Source: Deltaproteobacteria bacterium CG07_land_8_20_14_0_80_60_11 | GTDB taxonomy: Bacteria; Desulfobacterota; Desulfobaccia; Desulfobaccales; 0-14-0-80-60-11 | Length of the DNA stretch: 7,658 bases | NCBI GenBank assembly: GCA_002779455.1 | Contig: PEWM01000043.1 | Location: forward strand, 1-7,658 | Reading direction: 5' to 3' | In this document: in pieces, positions 1 through 5,200 of the stretch | How the letters are laid out: each line of letters begins with the position of its first letter | Position numbering within the stretch: position 1 is the first letter of the stretch | Translations under genes and position numbers: made by a program | The notes under the pieces: model-generated | What the model was told of the DNA's origin: nothing | The model's input: the letters and a program-made list of their open reading frames with translations, nothing else | Databases searched by the model: none

Positions 1-411
1 GCGGTCTTTTTCTTCCTGGGTGACCAGCCGGAAGCCGTGTTTTTCGTAAAAGCGGATGGCCCACCAGGCCGCGGCCCAGGCGCCCACCAGGACGGGGCTC
101 GGGATGGCGTTTAGGAGATGGGCCAGGAGGCTGGCCCCCACCCCCCGGCGTTGGGCCCCGGGATCGACGTAGGCGTGGCGGATGAGGGTCACCTCACCCA
201 GGTTTTGGCGTCCCATCACCCCCAAGAGGCGCGCCTCGGCCTCGAGGCCGAAGAAGTCGACCCCGGCGGCGATTTCGGCGAGCAATTCCTCCCGGGGCAT
301 ATAAGGCTCGTGCCAGCAATCCGCCGGGATTACCCCTTTATAGGCCAGGGCCGCCTGGTTGATGATCGCCAGGGCAGCGTCAATTTCGTCATGCCGGAGC
401 GGCCGGATCAT
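1..411 (-). CDS. GNAT-family N-acetyltransferase, 3' end beyond the window
   Basis: This would transfer an acetyl group from acetyl-CoA to an unidentified amine substrate in the cytoplasm. The frame is open for 137 codons from an ATG at 411 to the window edge, so the C-terminus is missing. The N-terminus MIRPLRHDE is the usual beta1 opening of the fold. The acetyl-CoA-binding motif A is visible at about residues 82-96 (VDPGAQRRGVGASLL, matching Q/RxxGxG/A). A motif-B-like segment with FYEKHGF follows at 121-127. The start lies 4 bases after the stop of the upstream Tat-like gene, so the two are probably translated together, and I see no strong Shine-Dalgarno of its own. Family assignment is solid. 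The substrate cannot be told, and I see no link to the Tat genes beyond position. Confidence 0.85.
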   Translation of the reverse strand, partial: MIRPLRHDEIDAALAIINQAALAYKGVIPADCWHEPYMPREELLAEIAAGVDFFGLEAEARLLGVMGRQNLGEVTLIRHAYVDPGAQRRGVGASLLAHLLNAIPSPVLVGAWAAAWWAIRFYEKHGFRLVTQEEKDR

Positions 412-415
412 GGAA

Positions 416-742
416 TTACGATGCCAGGGGACCCTGGGGCGGCTGGGGCGGCGGCGGGTAATGATCTGCCTTGAGACGATGGCCGCATTTGGGGCAGAAG
501 GCGAAATCCAGGGTCACGGTTTGGTGACAGTAGGGGCAGGTGGATGCCGGGGCCGGCGGCAGGGTCGGCTCCGGGGGGTACTCGAAAGGGTTTTGAACCT
601 GGCGGGCCATCTCCGAGGTGGCCTGGCGCATCTTGGCTACGAACTTTCCCAGGGTCGCGGCGTACTCCGGCAGCTTTTCAGGGCCAAAGAGGATAAACGC
701 CAAAACGGCGAGGATGATCAGCGTCTCGAGATCGAGCCCCAT
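416..742 (-). CDS. TatB/TatA-like protein with C-terminal zinc ribbon
   Basis: This 108-residue protein begins with a Tat-subunit layout: a short N-terminal membrane helix (about residues 5-20), the FGP hinge (19-21), and an amphipathic helix (about 22-50) rich in Lys, Arg and Gln. The helix ending near VQNPFE recalls TatB more than TatA, but there is no clear diagnostic residue. After a Pro-rich linker (55-67) comes a CPYC...CPKC pair (C69, C72, C83, C86) spaced like a zinc ribbon, then a Pro-rich tail. Known TatA/B proteins form the twin-arginine translocon with TatC at the cytoplasmic membrane and normally end in a disordered tail. The ribbon would sit on the cytoplasmic side. It starts 15 bases after the stop of the TatA-like paralogue, with AGG seven bases upstream. 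TatC is absent here, so a translocase role is inferred. Confidence 0.8.
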   Translation of the reverse strand: MGLDLETLIILAVLAFILFGPEKLPEYAATLGKFVAKMRQATSEMARQVQNPFEYPPEPTLPPAPASTCPYCHQTVTLDFAFCPKCGHRLKADHYPPPPQPPQGPLAS

Positions 743-757
743 CTTAGAACCTGTTGA

Positions 758-1036
758 TTACGCCTGGCTCATCTTGCCGCCGCAATGGGGGCAGAAGGCA
801 AAGTCCCCGCCTACGTCCTTGTGGCATTGGGGGCAGGTGGCGGCTGGCGGCGCCGCGGTGGCTTGGGGCGGAATCTCGGCCCGGGTCGAGGCGGCGTCAG
901 GGTCCTCGTGAGCCTTTTTGAAGCTCCGGATGGCCTTGCCGATGCTGTCGCCCAGTTCCGGCAGGCGCCGGGGGCCGAAGAGCAAGAGGGCGATGGCCAG
1001 GATAATGATCAGCGTGGTGATGTTATAACCAAACAT
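758..1036 (-). CDS. tatA: TatA-like twin-arginine translocase subunit with C-terminal zinc ribbon
   Basis: This 92-residue protein has a classic TatA N-terminus: a hydrophobic helix at about residues 7-20, the FGPRRLPELG hinge motif (20-29), and a basic amphipathic helix GKAIRSFKKA (33-42). TatA oligomers form the transport path for folded proteins carrying twin-arginine signals. The tail is not the usual acidic disordered stretch. It is an Ala/Pro linker followed by CPQC...CPHC (C68, C71, C82, C85), a probable zinc ribbon. The block DFAFCPxCG is shared with the next gene, pointing to duplication of the whole fusion. The ATG at 1036 is preceded by GAGG at a spacing of 6 and by a strong promoter, so this is the first gene of a leftward operon with the paralogue and the GNAT gene. 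The symbol rests on the N-terminal half only. Confidence 0.82.
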   Translation of the reverse strand: MFGYNITTLIIILAIALLLFGPRRLPELGDSIGKAIRSFKKAHEDPDAASTRAEIPPQATAAPPAATCPQCHKDVGGDFAFCPHCGGKMSQA

Positions 1037-1068
1037 GGGGCGCCTCTGCTTGCTAAGGATTTAATATT

Positions 1069-1097
1069 AATATAAGAAAAAAATCAGCGCACCGCAA
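1069..1097 (-). promoter_or_regulatory. Sigma70-type promoter of the Tat-like/GNAT operon
   Basis: Read on the minus strand, TTGCGG (1092-1097) is followed after exactly 17 bases by TATATT (1069-1074). The match is 4/6 to the -35 and 5/6 to the -10 consensus with ideal spacing. Transcription would start near 1060, about 25 bases before the ATG at 1036. No second promoter is evident in the short gaps downstream, so it probably serves all three leftward genes. Confidence 0.6.
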
Positions 1098-1106
1098 GTA
1101 AAGAAA

Positions 1107-1141
1107 GGGGTCAGGGGCCAGGGATTAGGGGGCAGGGTAAA
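1107..1141 (+). repeat. G-rich heptad array, left border of the four-helix cassette
   Basis: Five consecutive 7-base units can be read in register: GGGGTCA, GGGGCCA, GGGATTA, GGGGGCA and the degenerate GGGTAAA. G-runs recur every 7 bases with 3-4 base gaps, which is a G-quadruplex-forming pattern on the plus strand. The array ends 14 bases before the ATG of the four-helix-bundle gene, just upstream of its ribosome-binding site. It is the inverted counterpart of the C-rich array at 1573-1616. Confidence 0.85.
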
Positions 1142-1155
1142 AAAACAGGAGCTTT

Positions 1156-1521
1156 ATGAAAATTCCAATTCGGTCATACCGGGATTTGGTGGTCTGGCAA
1201 AAGGCGGTGGAGTTGGTGACTGAAATTTACCGTCTTACCCAGACTTTTCCCAAAGAGGAAATGTTCGGCCTGATGAGTCAGATGAGGCGAGCCGCCGTGT
1301 CCATTCCCAGTAATATTGCCGAGGGACATGGCAGATTGTCGCGGAAGGAATATATCTATTTTTTGGGGAATGCCCGGGGATCACTGGCGGAATTGGAAAC
1401 CCAGGTGACCATTGCCAGAAATCTTGGTTTCCTCGAAGAGACCAAGCTGAACCGGGTACTGGAACAGGCCGGGGAGTTGGGCAGAATTATAAATGGACTT
1501 TTGGCTTCACTCAGAAAATAA
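1156..1521 (+). CDS. Four-helix-bundle protein (S23/IVP family)
   Basis: This 121-residue protein belongs to the family first seen as the protein encoded by intervening sequences of bacterial 23S rRNA genes and related to the Avd accessory protein of diversity-generating retroelements. The hallmark is clear: SYRDLVVWQKA at 7-17, FPKEEMFGLMSQMRRAA at 31-47, then SIPSNIAEGHGR (49-60) and FLGNARGSLAELETQ (69-83). The length is typical for the family. The molecular role of free-standing members is not established; a basic face suggests RNA or DNA binding. The start has AGGAG at 1147-1151, 4 bases before the ATG. The gene is AT-richer than its neighbours (47-50% G+C in two hand-counted 60-base lines against 63% in one rarA line). 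It is framed by inverted heptad arrays, which suggests acquisition. No reverse transcriptase or rRNA is nearby. Confidence 0.92.
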   Translation: MKIPIRSYRDLVVWQKAVELVTEIYRLTQTFPKEEMFGLMSQMRRAAVSIPSNIAEGHGRLSRKEYIYFLGNARGSLAELETQVTIARNLGFLEETKLNRVLEQAGELGRIINGLLASLRK

Positions 1522-1572
1522 TAGACTTTGAAGAATAAAAAATATCATGGGGAAGATCCCTATGTTGATTTT

Positions 1573-1616
1573 CCTGATCCCTAACCCCTAACCCCTGACC
1601 CCTAACCCCTGACCCC
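1573..1616 (-). repeat. C-rich heptad array, right border of the four-helix cassette
   Basis: A T recurs at 1575, 1582, 1589, 1596, 1603 and 1610, exactly every 7 bases. The units are CCTAACC or CCTGACC on the plus strand, that is GGGGTTA or GGGGTCA on the minus strand, with one more degenerate unit (CCTGATC) at the left end. The minus strand carries five runs of three or four G separated by 3 bases, a textbook G-quadruplex pattern. The array stops three bases before the rarA start codon and supplies an in-frame TGA at 1596-1598, which prevents any upstream extension of rarA. Confidence 0.88.
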
Positions 1617-1619
1617 GCT

Positions 1620-2966
1620 ATGGAAAAAACCGCCTCTCTCTTCACTCCCCCCCAGCCTCTGGCGGCCCGGATGCGGCCCCGGACCCTGAATGAGTTTGTG
1701 GGCCAGGCGCACCTGGTGGGCCCCGGGCGCCTGTTGTGGCGGTCCCTCAAGGCCGGCCGGCCTTTTTCCTCCATGATCTTCTGGGGTCCCCCGGGGAGCG
1801 GCAAAACCACCCTGGCCCGGGTCATGGCCTCGGTCCTGCACTGCCAGTTTGTCAGCCTGAGCGCGGTGATGTCCGGGGTGGCTGACCTGAGAAGGGTGGT
1901 GGAGGAGGCCCGGCGCCACCAGAATCAGGGGCGGCGCACCGTGGTCCTCATCGACGAAATCCACCGGTTCAACAAGGCCCAGCAGGACGCCCTCCTGCCC
2001 CACGTGGAGGAGGGACTGATTACCCTGGTGGGGGCCACCACCGAAAACCCCTACTTCGAGATCATCGGGCCGCTTCTGTCCCGGGCCAAGATTTTTATCT
2101 TCGAGCCTCTCAGAGAGGTGGACGTGCGTACTATCCTGGAGGCGGCCCTGAAAGATGCGGACCGGGGTTTGGGGGGGCTCAAGACGGAGGTCGGCGGCGA
2201 GGCCCTGGACTATCTGGCGGCCATGGCCGGGGGGGACGCCCGCCGGGCCCTGAACGCCCTGGAACTGGCGGTTATGAGCACCGATCCCTTTGATGCGGGC
2301 GTCATCCGGGTGGACCTGGCCGCGGCCAGGGAGTGCATGCCCCGGCGGGATTTGATGTACGACCGGGCGGGGGAGGCCCACTACGACACCCTGAGCGCCT
2401 TCATCAAGAGTGTGAGGGGCTCCGACGTGGACGCCGCCCTCTACTGGCTGGCCCGGATGCTGACGGCCGGGGAGGACCCCCGCCTGATCATGCGCCGGCT
2501 GCTCATCCTGGCGGCAGAAGATATCGGGCTGGCGGACCCCCAGGCCCTCGTGCAGACGGCGGCGGCGTCCCAGGCCCTAAGCTGGGTGGGCCTGCCGGAA
2601 GGGCAGTACCACCTGGCCCAGGCCACCCTGTATCTGGCCCTGGCCCCCAAGAGCAACTCCACCCAGGCCTACTTCCGGGCGCAGGCGGCCCTGGAGGACC
2701 AAGGCGTCACCCGGGTGCCGGCCCCTCTACAAGACGCCCACCGGGATAAAAAGGGCCTGGGGCACGGTCAGGGGTATCTCTATCCCCACAATTTCCCCGG
2801 CCACTGGGTGGACCAGGCGTATCTGCCGGCGGATTTGCGCCAGGCGAGCTTCTATGAACCGGGGACGGAAGGGGAAGAGCCGGAGTTGGCGGCCCGCTGG
2901 CGGGGGTTGAAAAATAAGGGGGGAAAATCTGGTTCCCCGGGGAGCCAGTCGGGCGAGGACCCATAA
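1620..2966 (+). CDS. rarA: Replication-associated recombination protein A (RarA/MgsA), AAA+ ATPase
   Basis: RarA is a tetrameric AAA+ ATPase of the clamp-loader clade that acts at stalled replication forks and single-stranded gaps. The 448 residues cover the full family layout. The N-terminal PLAARMRPRTLNEFVGQ is at 13-29. Walker A GPPGSGKT is at 56-63, Walker B VVLIDEIHRF at 108-117, sensor 1 GATTEN at 138-143, LLSRAKIF with the likely Arg finger R155 at 152-159, and sensor 2 GDARRALN at 205-212. The C-terminal tetramerisation domain includes HYDTLSAFIKSVRGSD (254-269), ILAAEDIGLADP (296-307) and KSNSTQAYF (344-352). The last 30 residues are low-complexity. The ATG at 1620 fits the usual N-terminus, but there is no Shine-Dalgarno because the heptad array ends three bases upstream. 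Its promoter is not evident; it may depend on read-through from the four-helix gene. Confidence 0.95.
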   Translation: MEKTASLFTPPQPLAARMRPRTLNEFVGQAHLVGPGRLLWRSLKAGRPFSSMIFWGPPGSGKTTLARVMASVLHCQFVSLSAVMSGVADLRRVVEEARRHQNQGRRTVVLIDEIHRFNKAQQDALLPHVEEGLITLVGATTENPYFEIIGPLLSRAKIFIFEPLREVDVRTILEAALKDADRGLGGLKTEVGGEALDYLAAMAGGDARRALNALELAVMSTDPFDAGVIRVDLAAARECMPRRDLMYDRAGEAHYDTLSAFIKSVRGSDVDAALYWLARMLTAGEDPRLIMRRLLILAAEDIGLADPQALVQTAAASQALSWVGLPEGQYHLAQATLYLALAPKSNSTQAYFRAQAALEDQGVTRVPAPLQDAHRDKKGLGHGQGYLYPHNFPGHWVDQAYLPADLRQASFYEPGTEGEEPELAARWRGLKNKGGKSGSPGSQSGEDP

Positions 2967-2980
2967 CCCGGTCACCGTTG

Positions 2981-3002
2981 GGCCGGTTCAGGGCGCCCGG
3001 CC
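2981..3002 (+). terminator. GC hairpin after rarA, possible terminator
   Basis: GGCCGG (2981-2986) pairs perfectly with CCGGCC (2997-3002) around a 10-base loop, 15 bases after the rarA stop. No U-tract follows directly, so an intrinsic terminator is not secure. It may be only a transcript-end stabilising structure. The rest of the gap up to the next promoter shows an A/T-rich stretch and no gene. Confidence 0.3.
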
Positions 3003-3083
3003 GGATTCATGATTTTGGCCCCCTGACGTTAAAAAATCCGCGGCAGAAAACTGATAAATTTTTGCGGAATAACCGGCTGGTCA

Positions 3084-3113
3084 TTGGACTTTGTTCCCGG
3101 AAATGATTATAAT
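3084..3113 (+). promoter_or_regulatory. Near-consensus sigma70 promoter for the receiver/thiamine-binding/dnaJ group
   Basis: TTGGAC (3084-3089) and a perfect TATAAT (3108-3113) are separated by 18 bases. Transcription would start near 3120, leaving a leader of about 48 bases before the ATG at 3168. A longer reading frame opens with TTG at 3084, but that codon is the -35 element itself, which supports the shorter protein. No heat-shock-type operator (CIRCE) is visible in front of this dnaJ-containing group. Confidence 0.7.
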
Positions 3114-3167
3114 AACATGGGGGTTTTTAGGGGGAAGCACCACTCTGGCAAAGGGGGTGCAGAAGCC

Positions 3168-3518
3168 ATGTCGCGAATTTTGTTCGCCGACGGCGAACCC
3201 CACATCCGGCAGTTGTGCCTGGAGGAATTGCAGGATGAGGGCTACGAGGTGCAGGTAACCGGGAGAGCCGCGGAAGTGGTGCGCCTGGCGGATTCCTTTC
3301 AGCCCGATATAGTCATCATGGAGGTGATCCTGCCGGATATGTCCGGGGTGGAAGCCGGACGCATGATCAAGGGAACCAATCGCCGGACCCGGGTGGTTTT
3401 TTATTCCCACGTTTCCCCTCCCCACGACCTTTCCAGTTGGGGCGCCGATGGTTTTGTGGTAAAATCCCCGAATCTCGATGGTCTCAAAGCCGCGGTGCGG
3501 CGCTTACTGCCCGCCTAG
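3168..3518 (+). CDS. Stand-alone response-regulator receiver domain, phospho-acceptor Asp replaced by Glu
   Basis: The 116 residues form a single CheY-like receiver with no output domain. The fold signature is plain: MSRILFADGEPHIRQL at the start, PDIVIMEVILPDMSG at 46-60, and ADGFVVKS at 93-100. The conserved Ser/Thr (S80) and Lys (K99) are present. Two key residues are changed. The site normally phosphorylated is Glu (E52, codon GAG at 3321-3323). Of the usual acidic pair for Mg2+, only D8 remains, the second being G9. Glu can mimic phospho-Asp in some regulators, so the protein may be locked in one state or act as a phosphorylation-independent partner. It starts at the ATG with AAGGGGG about 10 bases upstream. 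It is first in a transcript with the thiamine-binding protein 24 bases downstream and dnaJ. No histidine kinase is in the window. Confidence 0.85.
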   Translation: MSRILFADGEPHIRQLCLEELQDEGYEVQVTGRAAEVVRLADSFQPDIVIMEVILPDMSGVEAGRMIKGTNRRTRVVFYSHVSPPHDLSSWGADGFVVKSPNLDGLKAAVRRLLPA

Positions 3519-3532
3519 ACGGCGGCGCCTCC

Positions 3533-3536
3533 GGAG
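3533..3536 (+). promoter_or_regulatory. Shine-Dalgarno that selects a GTG start
   Basis: GGAG lies 6 bases before GTG at 3543 but 15 bases before the in-frame ATG at 3552. Spacing therefore favours the GTG start of the thiamine-binding protein, which also gives the usual MAI-EIS-type N-terminus. Confidence 0.6.
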
Positions 3537-3542
3537 CTAAGC

Positions 3543-3842
3543 GTGGCGATCATGGAAATCAGCGTGGTCCCGTTGGGACTGGGAGATGCCAGTGTGGGCG
3601 ATTTTGTCGCCGGGGTCATCAGGTATCTCCAGCAAGAGGGTATCCCCTATGAACTCACGGACATGGGCACCCTGATTCACGGCCACGCCGCCAGGTTGCT
3701 GAAGGTGGCCCAGGTCCTGCACGAACTCCCCTTTGACCAGGGGGTCAACCGGGTAGTCACCCACATCACCATCGACGATCGCCGGGACAAAGACGTTCAT
3801 TTAGGTGACAAAGTAAAATCGGTAAAGGTGCGACTTACATAA
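3543..3842 (+). CDS. MTH1187 family thiamine-binding protein
   Basis: This small cytoplasmic protein of 99 residues belongs to the MTH1187/YkoF-like (COG0011, former DUF77) family. Members have a ferredoxin-like fold, form oligomers and bind thiamine or a related ligand; the physiological role is poorly defined. Family marks are the MEISVVPLGLGDASVGDFVA opening (4-23), the YELTDMGTLIHG block (36-47), HELPFDQGVNRVVTHI (60-75), and the strongly conserved IDDRRDKD (77-84) before a KVKSV-type C-terminus. The length is normal. It is preceded by the receiver gene and followed after 6 bases by dnaJ, so the three are almost surely one transcript. I see no thiamine riboswitch in front, so the context does not tie it to thiamine biosynthesis. 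Confidence 0.9.
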   Translation: MAIMEISVVPLGLGDASVGDFVAGVIRYLQQEGIPYELTDMGTLIHGHAARLLKVAQVLHELPFDQGVNRVVTHITIDDRRDKDVHLGDKVKSVKVRLT

Positions 3843-3848
3843 AAGGAT

Positions 3849-5027
3849 ATGGCCAACCAGAAAAAGGATTATTACCAGGTCCTGGGAGTGCCCCGGGACG
3901 CCGGTGTGGACGAGGTCAAAAAGAAATACCGCCAGATAGCCCTCAAATACCATCCGGACCGCAATCCCGGGAATAAAAGCGCCGAAGAGAAGTTCAAAGA
4001 GGCCGCTGAGGCTTACGAGGTTCTGCATGACCCGGAAAAGCGCCGCCTTTATGACACTTACGGCCATGAGGGCCTGTCTTCTACCGGGTTCACCGGGTTT
4101 TCGGATTTTTCCGACATTTTCCGCTCCTTCAGCGACATCTTCGGAGACGTCTTCGGCTTCGGCGGCGGCTTCGGCGGGGGTGGCGGGCCCCGGCCCCAGG
4201 CGGGCAACGATCTCCGGTACGATCTAACCTTGGATTTCCTGGACGCGGCCCTGGGAACCGAGGTGACCGTGGAGGTGCCCCGGGTGGTGACCTGCCGCAC
4301 CTGCGGCGGCAGCGGCGCCAAGCCCGGGACGAAGCGGACCCCCTGCCCCCAGTGCGGCGGCCGGGGGGTGGTGTCCCGCAGCCACGGCATCTTTCAGATC
4401 ACCACCACCTGTCCCCGGTGCCAGGGCATGAAGGAGTTTGTGGCCGAAGTCTGCCCTGGTTGTAACGGGGAAGGCCGGCTCCGGGAAAAGAAGAAGCTCA
4501 AGGTAAAAATCCCCCCCGGCATGGACAGCGGCACCCATCTGGTTATGCCCGGCGAAGGCAACGGTGGCATGCACGGCGGGCCTCCGGGGGATTTATACAT
4601 CGTCATGAACGTCCGGCCCCACGATTTTTTCCGGCGCGAGGGCTATGACCTGCATCTGCAGGTGCCCATTTCCTTTGTCCAGGCGGCCCTGGGGACCCGC
4701 TTCACCATCCCCACCCTGAAGGCCACCCACGAACTGGTGATCCCGCCGGGCACCCAACCCGGAGAGGTGATCCGGTTAAAGGGCGAAGGGGTGCCCTACC
4801 CCAAGGGCCAGCGCCGGGGTGACCTGCTGGTGGAGGTCAGGGTCGTCATCCCCCGGAACCTCAGTCCCCGGCAGCAGCACCTGCTGAAGGAGCTGGCCAA
4901 GGAAGAGTCCGAGCCTTACACCCAGCCCGCAGGCAACCCCGAGCCCGACGAAGGCTTGCTGAAAAAGCTGTGGCACAGCATCACCGACTCCATTGCCGAC
5001 CGCAAGCAGGAACACCAGAAAGATTGA
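3849..5027 (+). CDS. dnaJ: Chaperone protein DnaJ (type I Hsp40)
   Basis: DnaJ delivers unfolded clients to DnaK and stimulates its ATPase. The 392 residues contain every type I module. The J domain (about 7-70) has HPD at 35-37. A Gly/Phe region (about 80-115) follows. The zinc-binding region has four CxxCxGxG-like motifs starting at C149, C166, C188 and C202. The C-terminal client-binding domains run from about 210 to 345, and the tail is charged. The third zinc motif reads CPRCQGMK, lacking the last Gly; all eight Cys are kept. The ATG follows the upstream stop by 6 bases. The nearby AAGGA is almost adjacent to the ATG, too close for an ideal ribosome site, so coupling to the upstream gene is likely. 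No dnaK or grpE is nearby, so this may be a second DnaJ rather than the heat-shock-operon copy. Confidence 0.96.
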   Translation: MANQKKDYYQVLGVPRDAGVDEVKKKYRQIALKYHPDRNPGNKSAEEKFKEAAEAYEVLHDPEKRRLYDTYGHEGLSSTGFTGFSDFSDIFRSFSDIFGDVFGFGGGFGGGGGPRPQAGNDLRYDLTLDFLDAALGTEVTVEVPRVVTCRTCGGSGAKPGTKRTPCPQCGGRGVVSRSHGIFQITTTCPRCQGMKEFVAEVCPGCNGEGRLREKKKLKVKIPPGMDSGTHLVMPGEGNGGMHGGPPGDLYIVMNVRPHDFFRREGYDLHLQVPISFVQAALGTRFTIPTLKATHELVIPPGTQPGEVIRLKGEGVPYPKGQRRGDLLVEVRVVIPRNLSPRQQHLLKELAKEESEPYTQPAGNPEPDEGLLKKLWHSITDSIADRKQEHQKD

Positions 5028-5034
5028 GGTTGTC

Positions 5035-5065
5035 GGGCGCCGCCGGTGAGCGCGACGCCCCTTTT
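5035..5065 (+). terminator. Weak candidate terminator after dnaJ
   Basis: GGGCG (5035-5039) can pair with CGCCC (5056-5060) around a GC-rich loop, followed by C and TTTT (5062-5065), starting 8 bases after the dnaJ stop. The stem is only 5 base pairs with a long loop and the T-run is short, so this is a tentative call. Confidence 0.3.
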
Positions 5066-5081
5066 ACCTCACTCTCCCCAC

Positions 5082-5098
5082 GATGGGAGTTTCCCATC
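5082..5098. repeat. Perfect 7-bp hairpin (GATGGGA / TCCCATC)
   Basis: GATGGGA at 5082-5088 and TCCCATC at 5092-5098 are exact reverse complements separated by the 3-base loop GTT. No T-run follows on either strand. It is the first of three small perfect hairpins in the dnaJ 3' region. Confidence 0.6.
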
Positions 5099-5135
5099 CC
5101 CTCCTAAAATGACGGCAAGCCGGACTCTGTTCCGA

Positions 5136-5163
5136 AAAGTTCAAGGTCTAAAGTTCAAGGTTG
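5136..5163 (+). repeat. Second 7-bp-periodic tract (AAAGTTC/AAGGTYT units)
   Basis: A 12-base word, AAAGTTCAAGGT, occurs at 5136-5147 and again at 5150-5161, a period of 14 bases. Each 14-base unit splits into two related heptads: AAAGTTC, AAGGTCT, AAAGTTC, AAGGTTG. The 7-base period equals that of the arrays around the four-helix gene although the unit sequence differs. Confidence 0.65.
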
Positions 5164-5168
5164 ATCAG

Positions 5169-5185
5169 GGCGGGCACTGCCCGCC
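5169..5185. repeat. Perfect 7-bp GC hairpin (GGCGGGC / GCCCGCC)
   Basis: GGCGGGC (5169-5175) and GCCCGCC (5179-5185) pair exactly around ACT. The plus strand continues with AAAAT rather than a T-run. Together with the hairpin 15 bases downstream it looks like a two-stem extragenic repeat module. Confidence 0.65.
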
Positions 5186-5200
5186 AAAATCCTTATAACT

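Larger units (their letters stand above)
1107..1616. mobile_element. Candidate cassette: four-helix gene between inverted heptad arrays
   Basis: The 510-base stretch has one gene, borders that are inverted versions of the same 7-base unit, and a base composition unlike its flanks. The outermost seven bases are perfectly complementary (GGGGTCA at 1107-1113, TGACCCC at 1610-1616). In a transcript the G-rich left end could pair imperfectly with the C-rich right end and close the gene into a stem. That resembles how 23S rRNA intervening sequences are closed by their ends. The unit encodes no transposase or recombinase, so any mobility would have to be supplied by the host or another element. That it is mobile is inference. 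Confidence 0.4.

Noticed and set aside
1050..1076. Rightward promoter for the four-helix gene (TTGCTA ... TATAAG)
   Set aside because: The spacing is only 15 bases and the same AT-rich block is better explained by the leftward promoter.
1156..1521. Diversity-generating retroelement based on the Avd-like four-helix protein
   Set aside because: No reverse transcriptase, template repeat or variable repeat is seen in the window.
1573..1616. CRISPR array or true telomere
   Set aside because: The units are 7 bases with no spacers, and the array is short and internal, flanked by genes on both sides.
1602..2381. Long minus-strand open frame (259 codons) antisense to rarA
   Set aside because: It is Pro/Gly/His-rich with no recognisable motif and lies wholly opposite a clear AAA+ gene. 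Such frames are expected in GC-rich DNA.
3084..3167. N-terminal extension of the receiver from TTG at 3084
   Set aside because: The TTG is part of the -35 element of a near-consensus promoter, the extra residues match nothing in receivers, and ATG 3168 gives the expected N-terminus.
4224..4574. Minus-strand open frames opposite dnaJ
   Set aside because: Low-complexity Ala/Gly/Pro/His translations with no motifs, opposite the conserved zinc-finger coding region.
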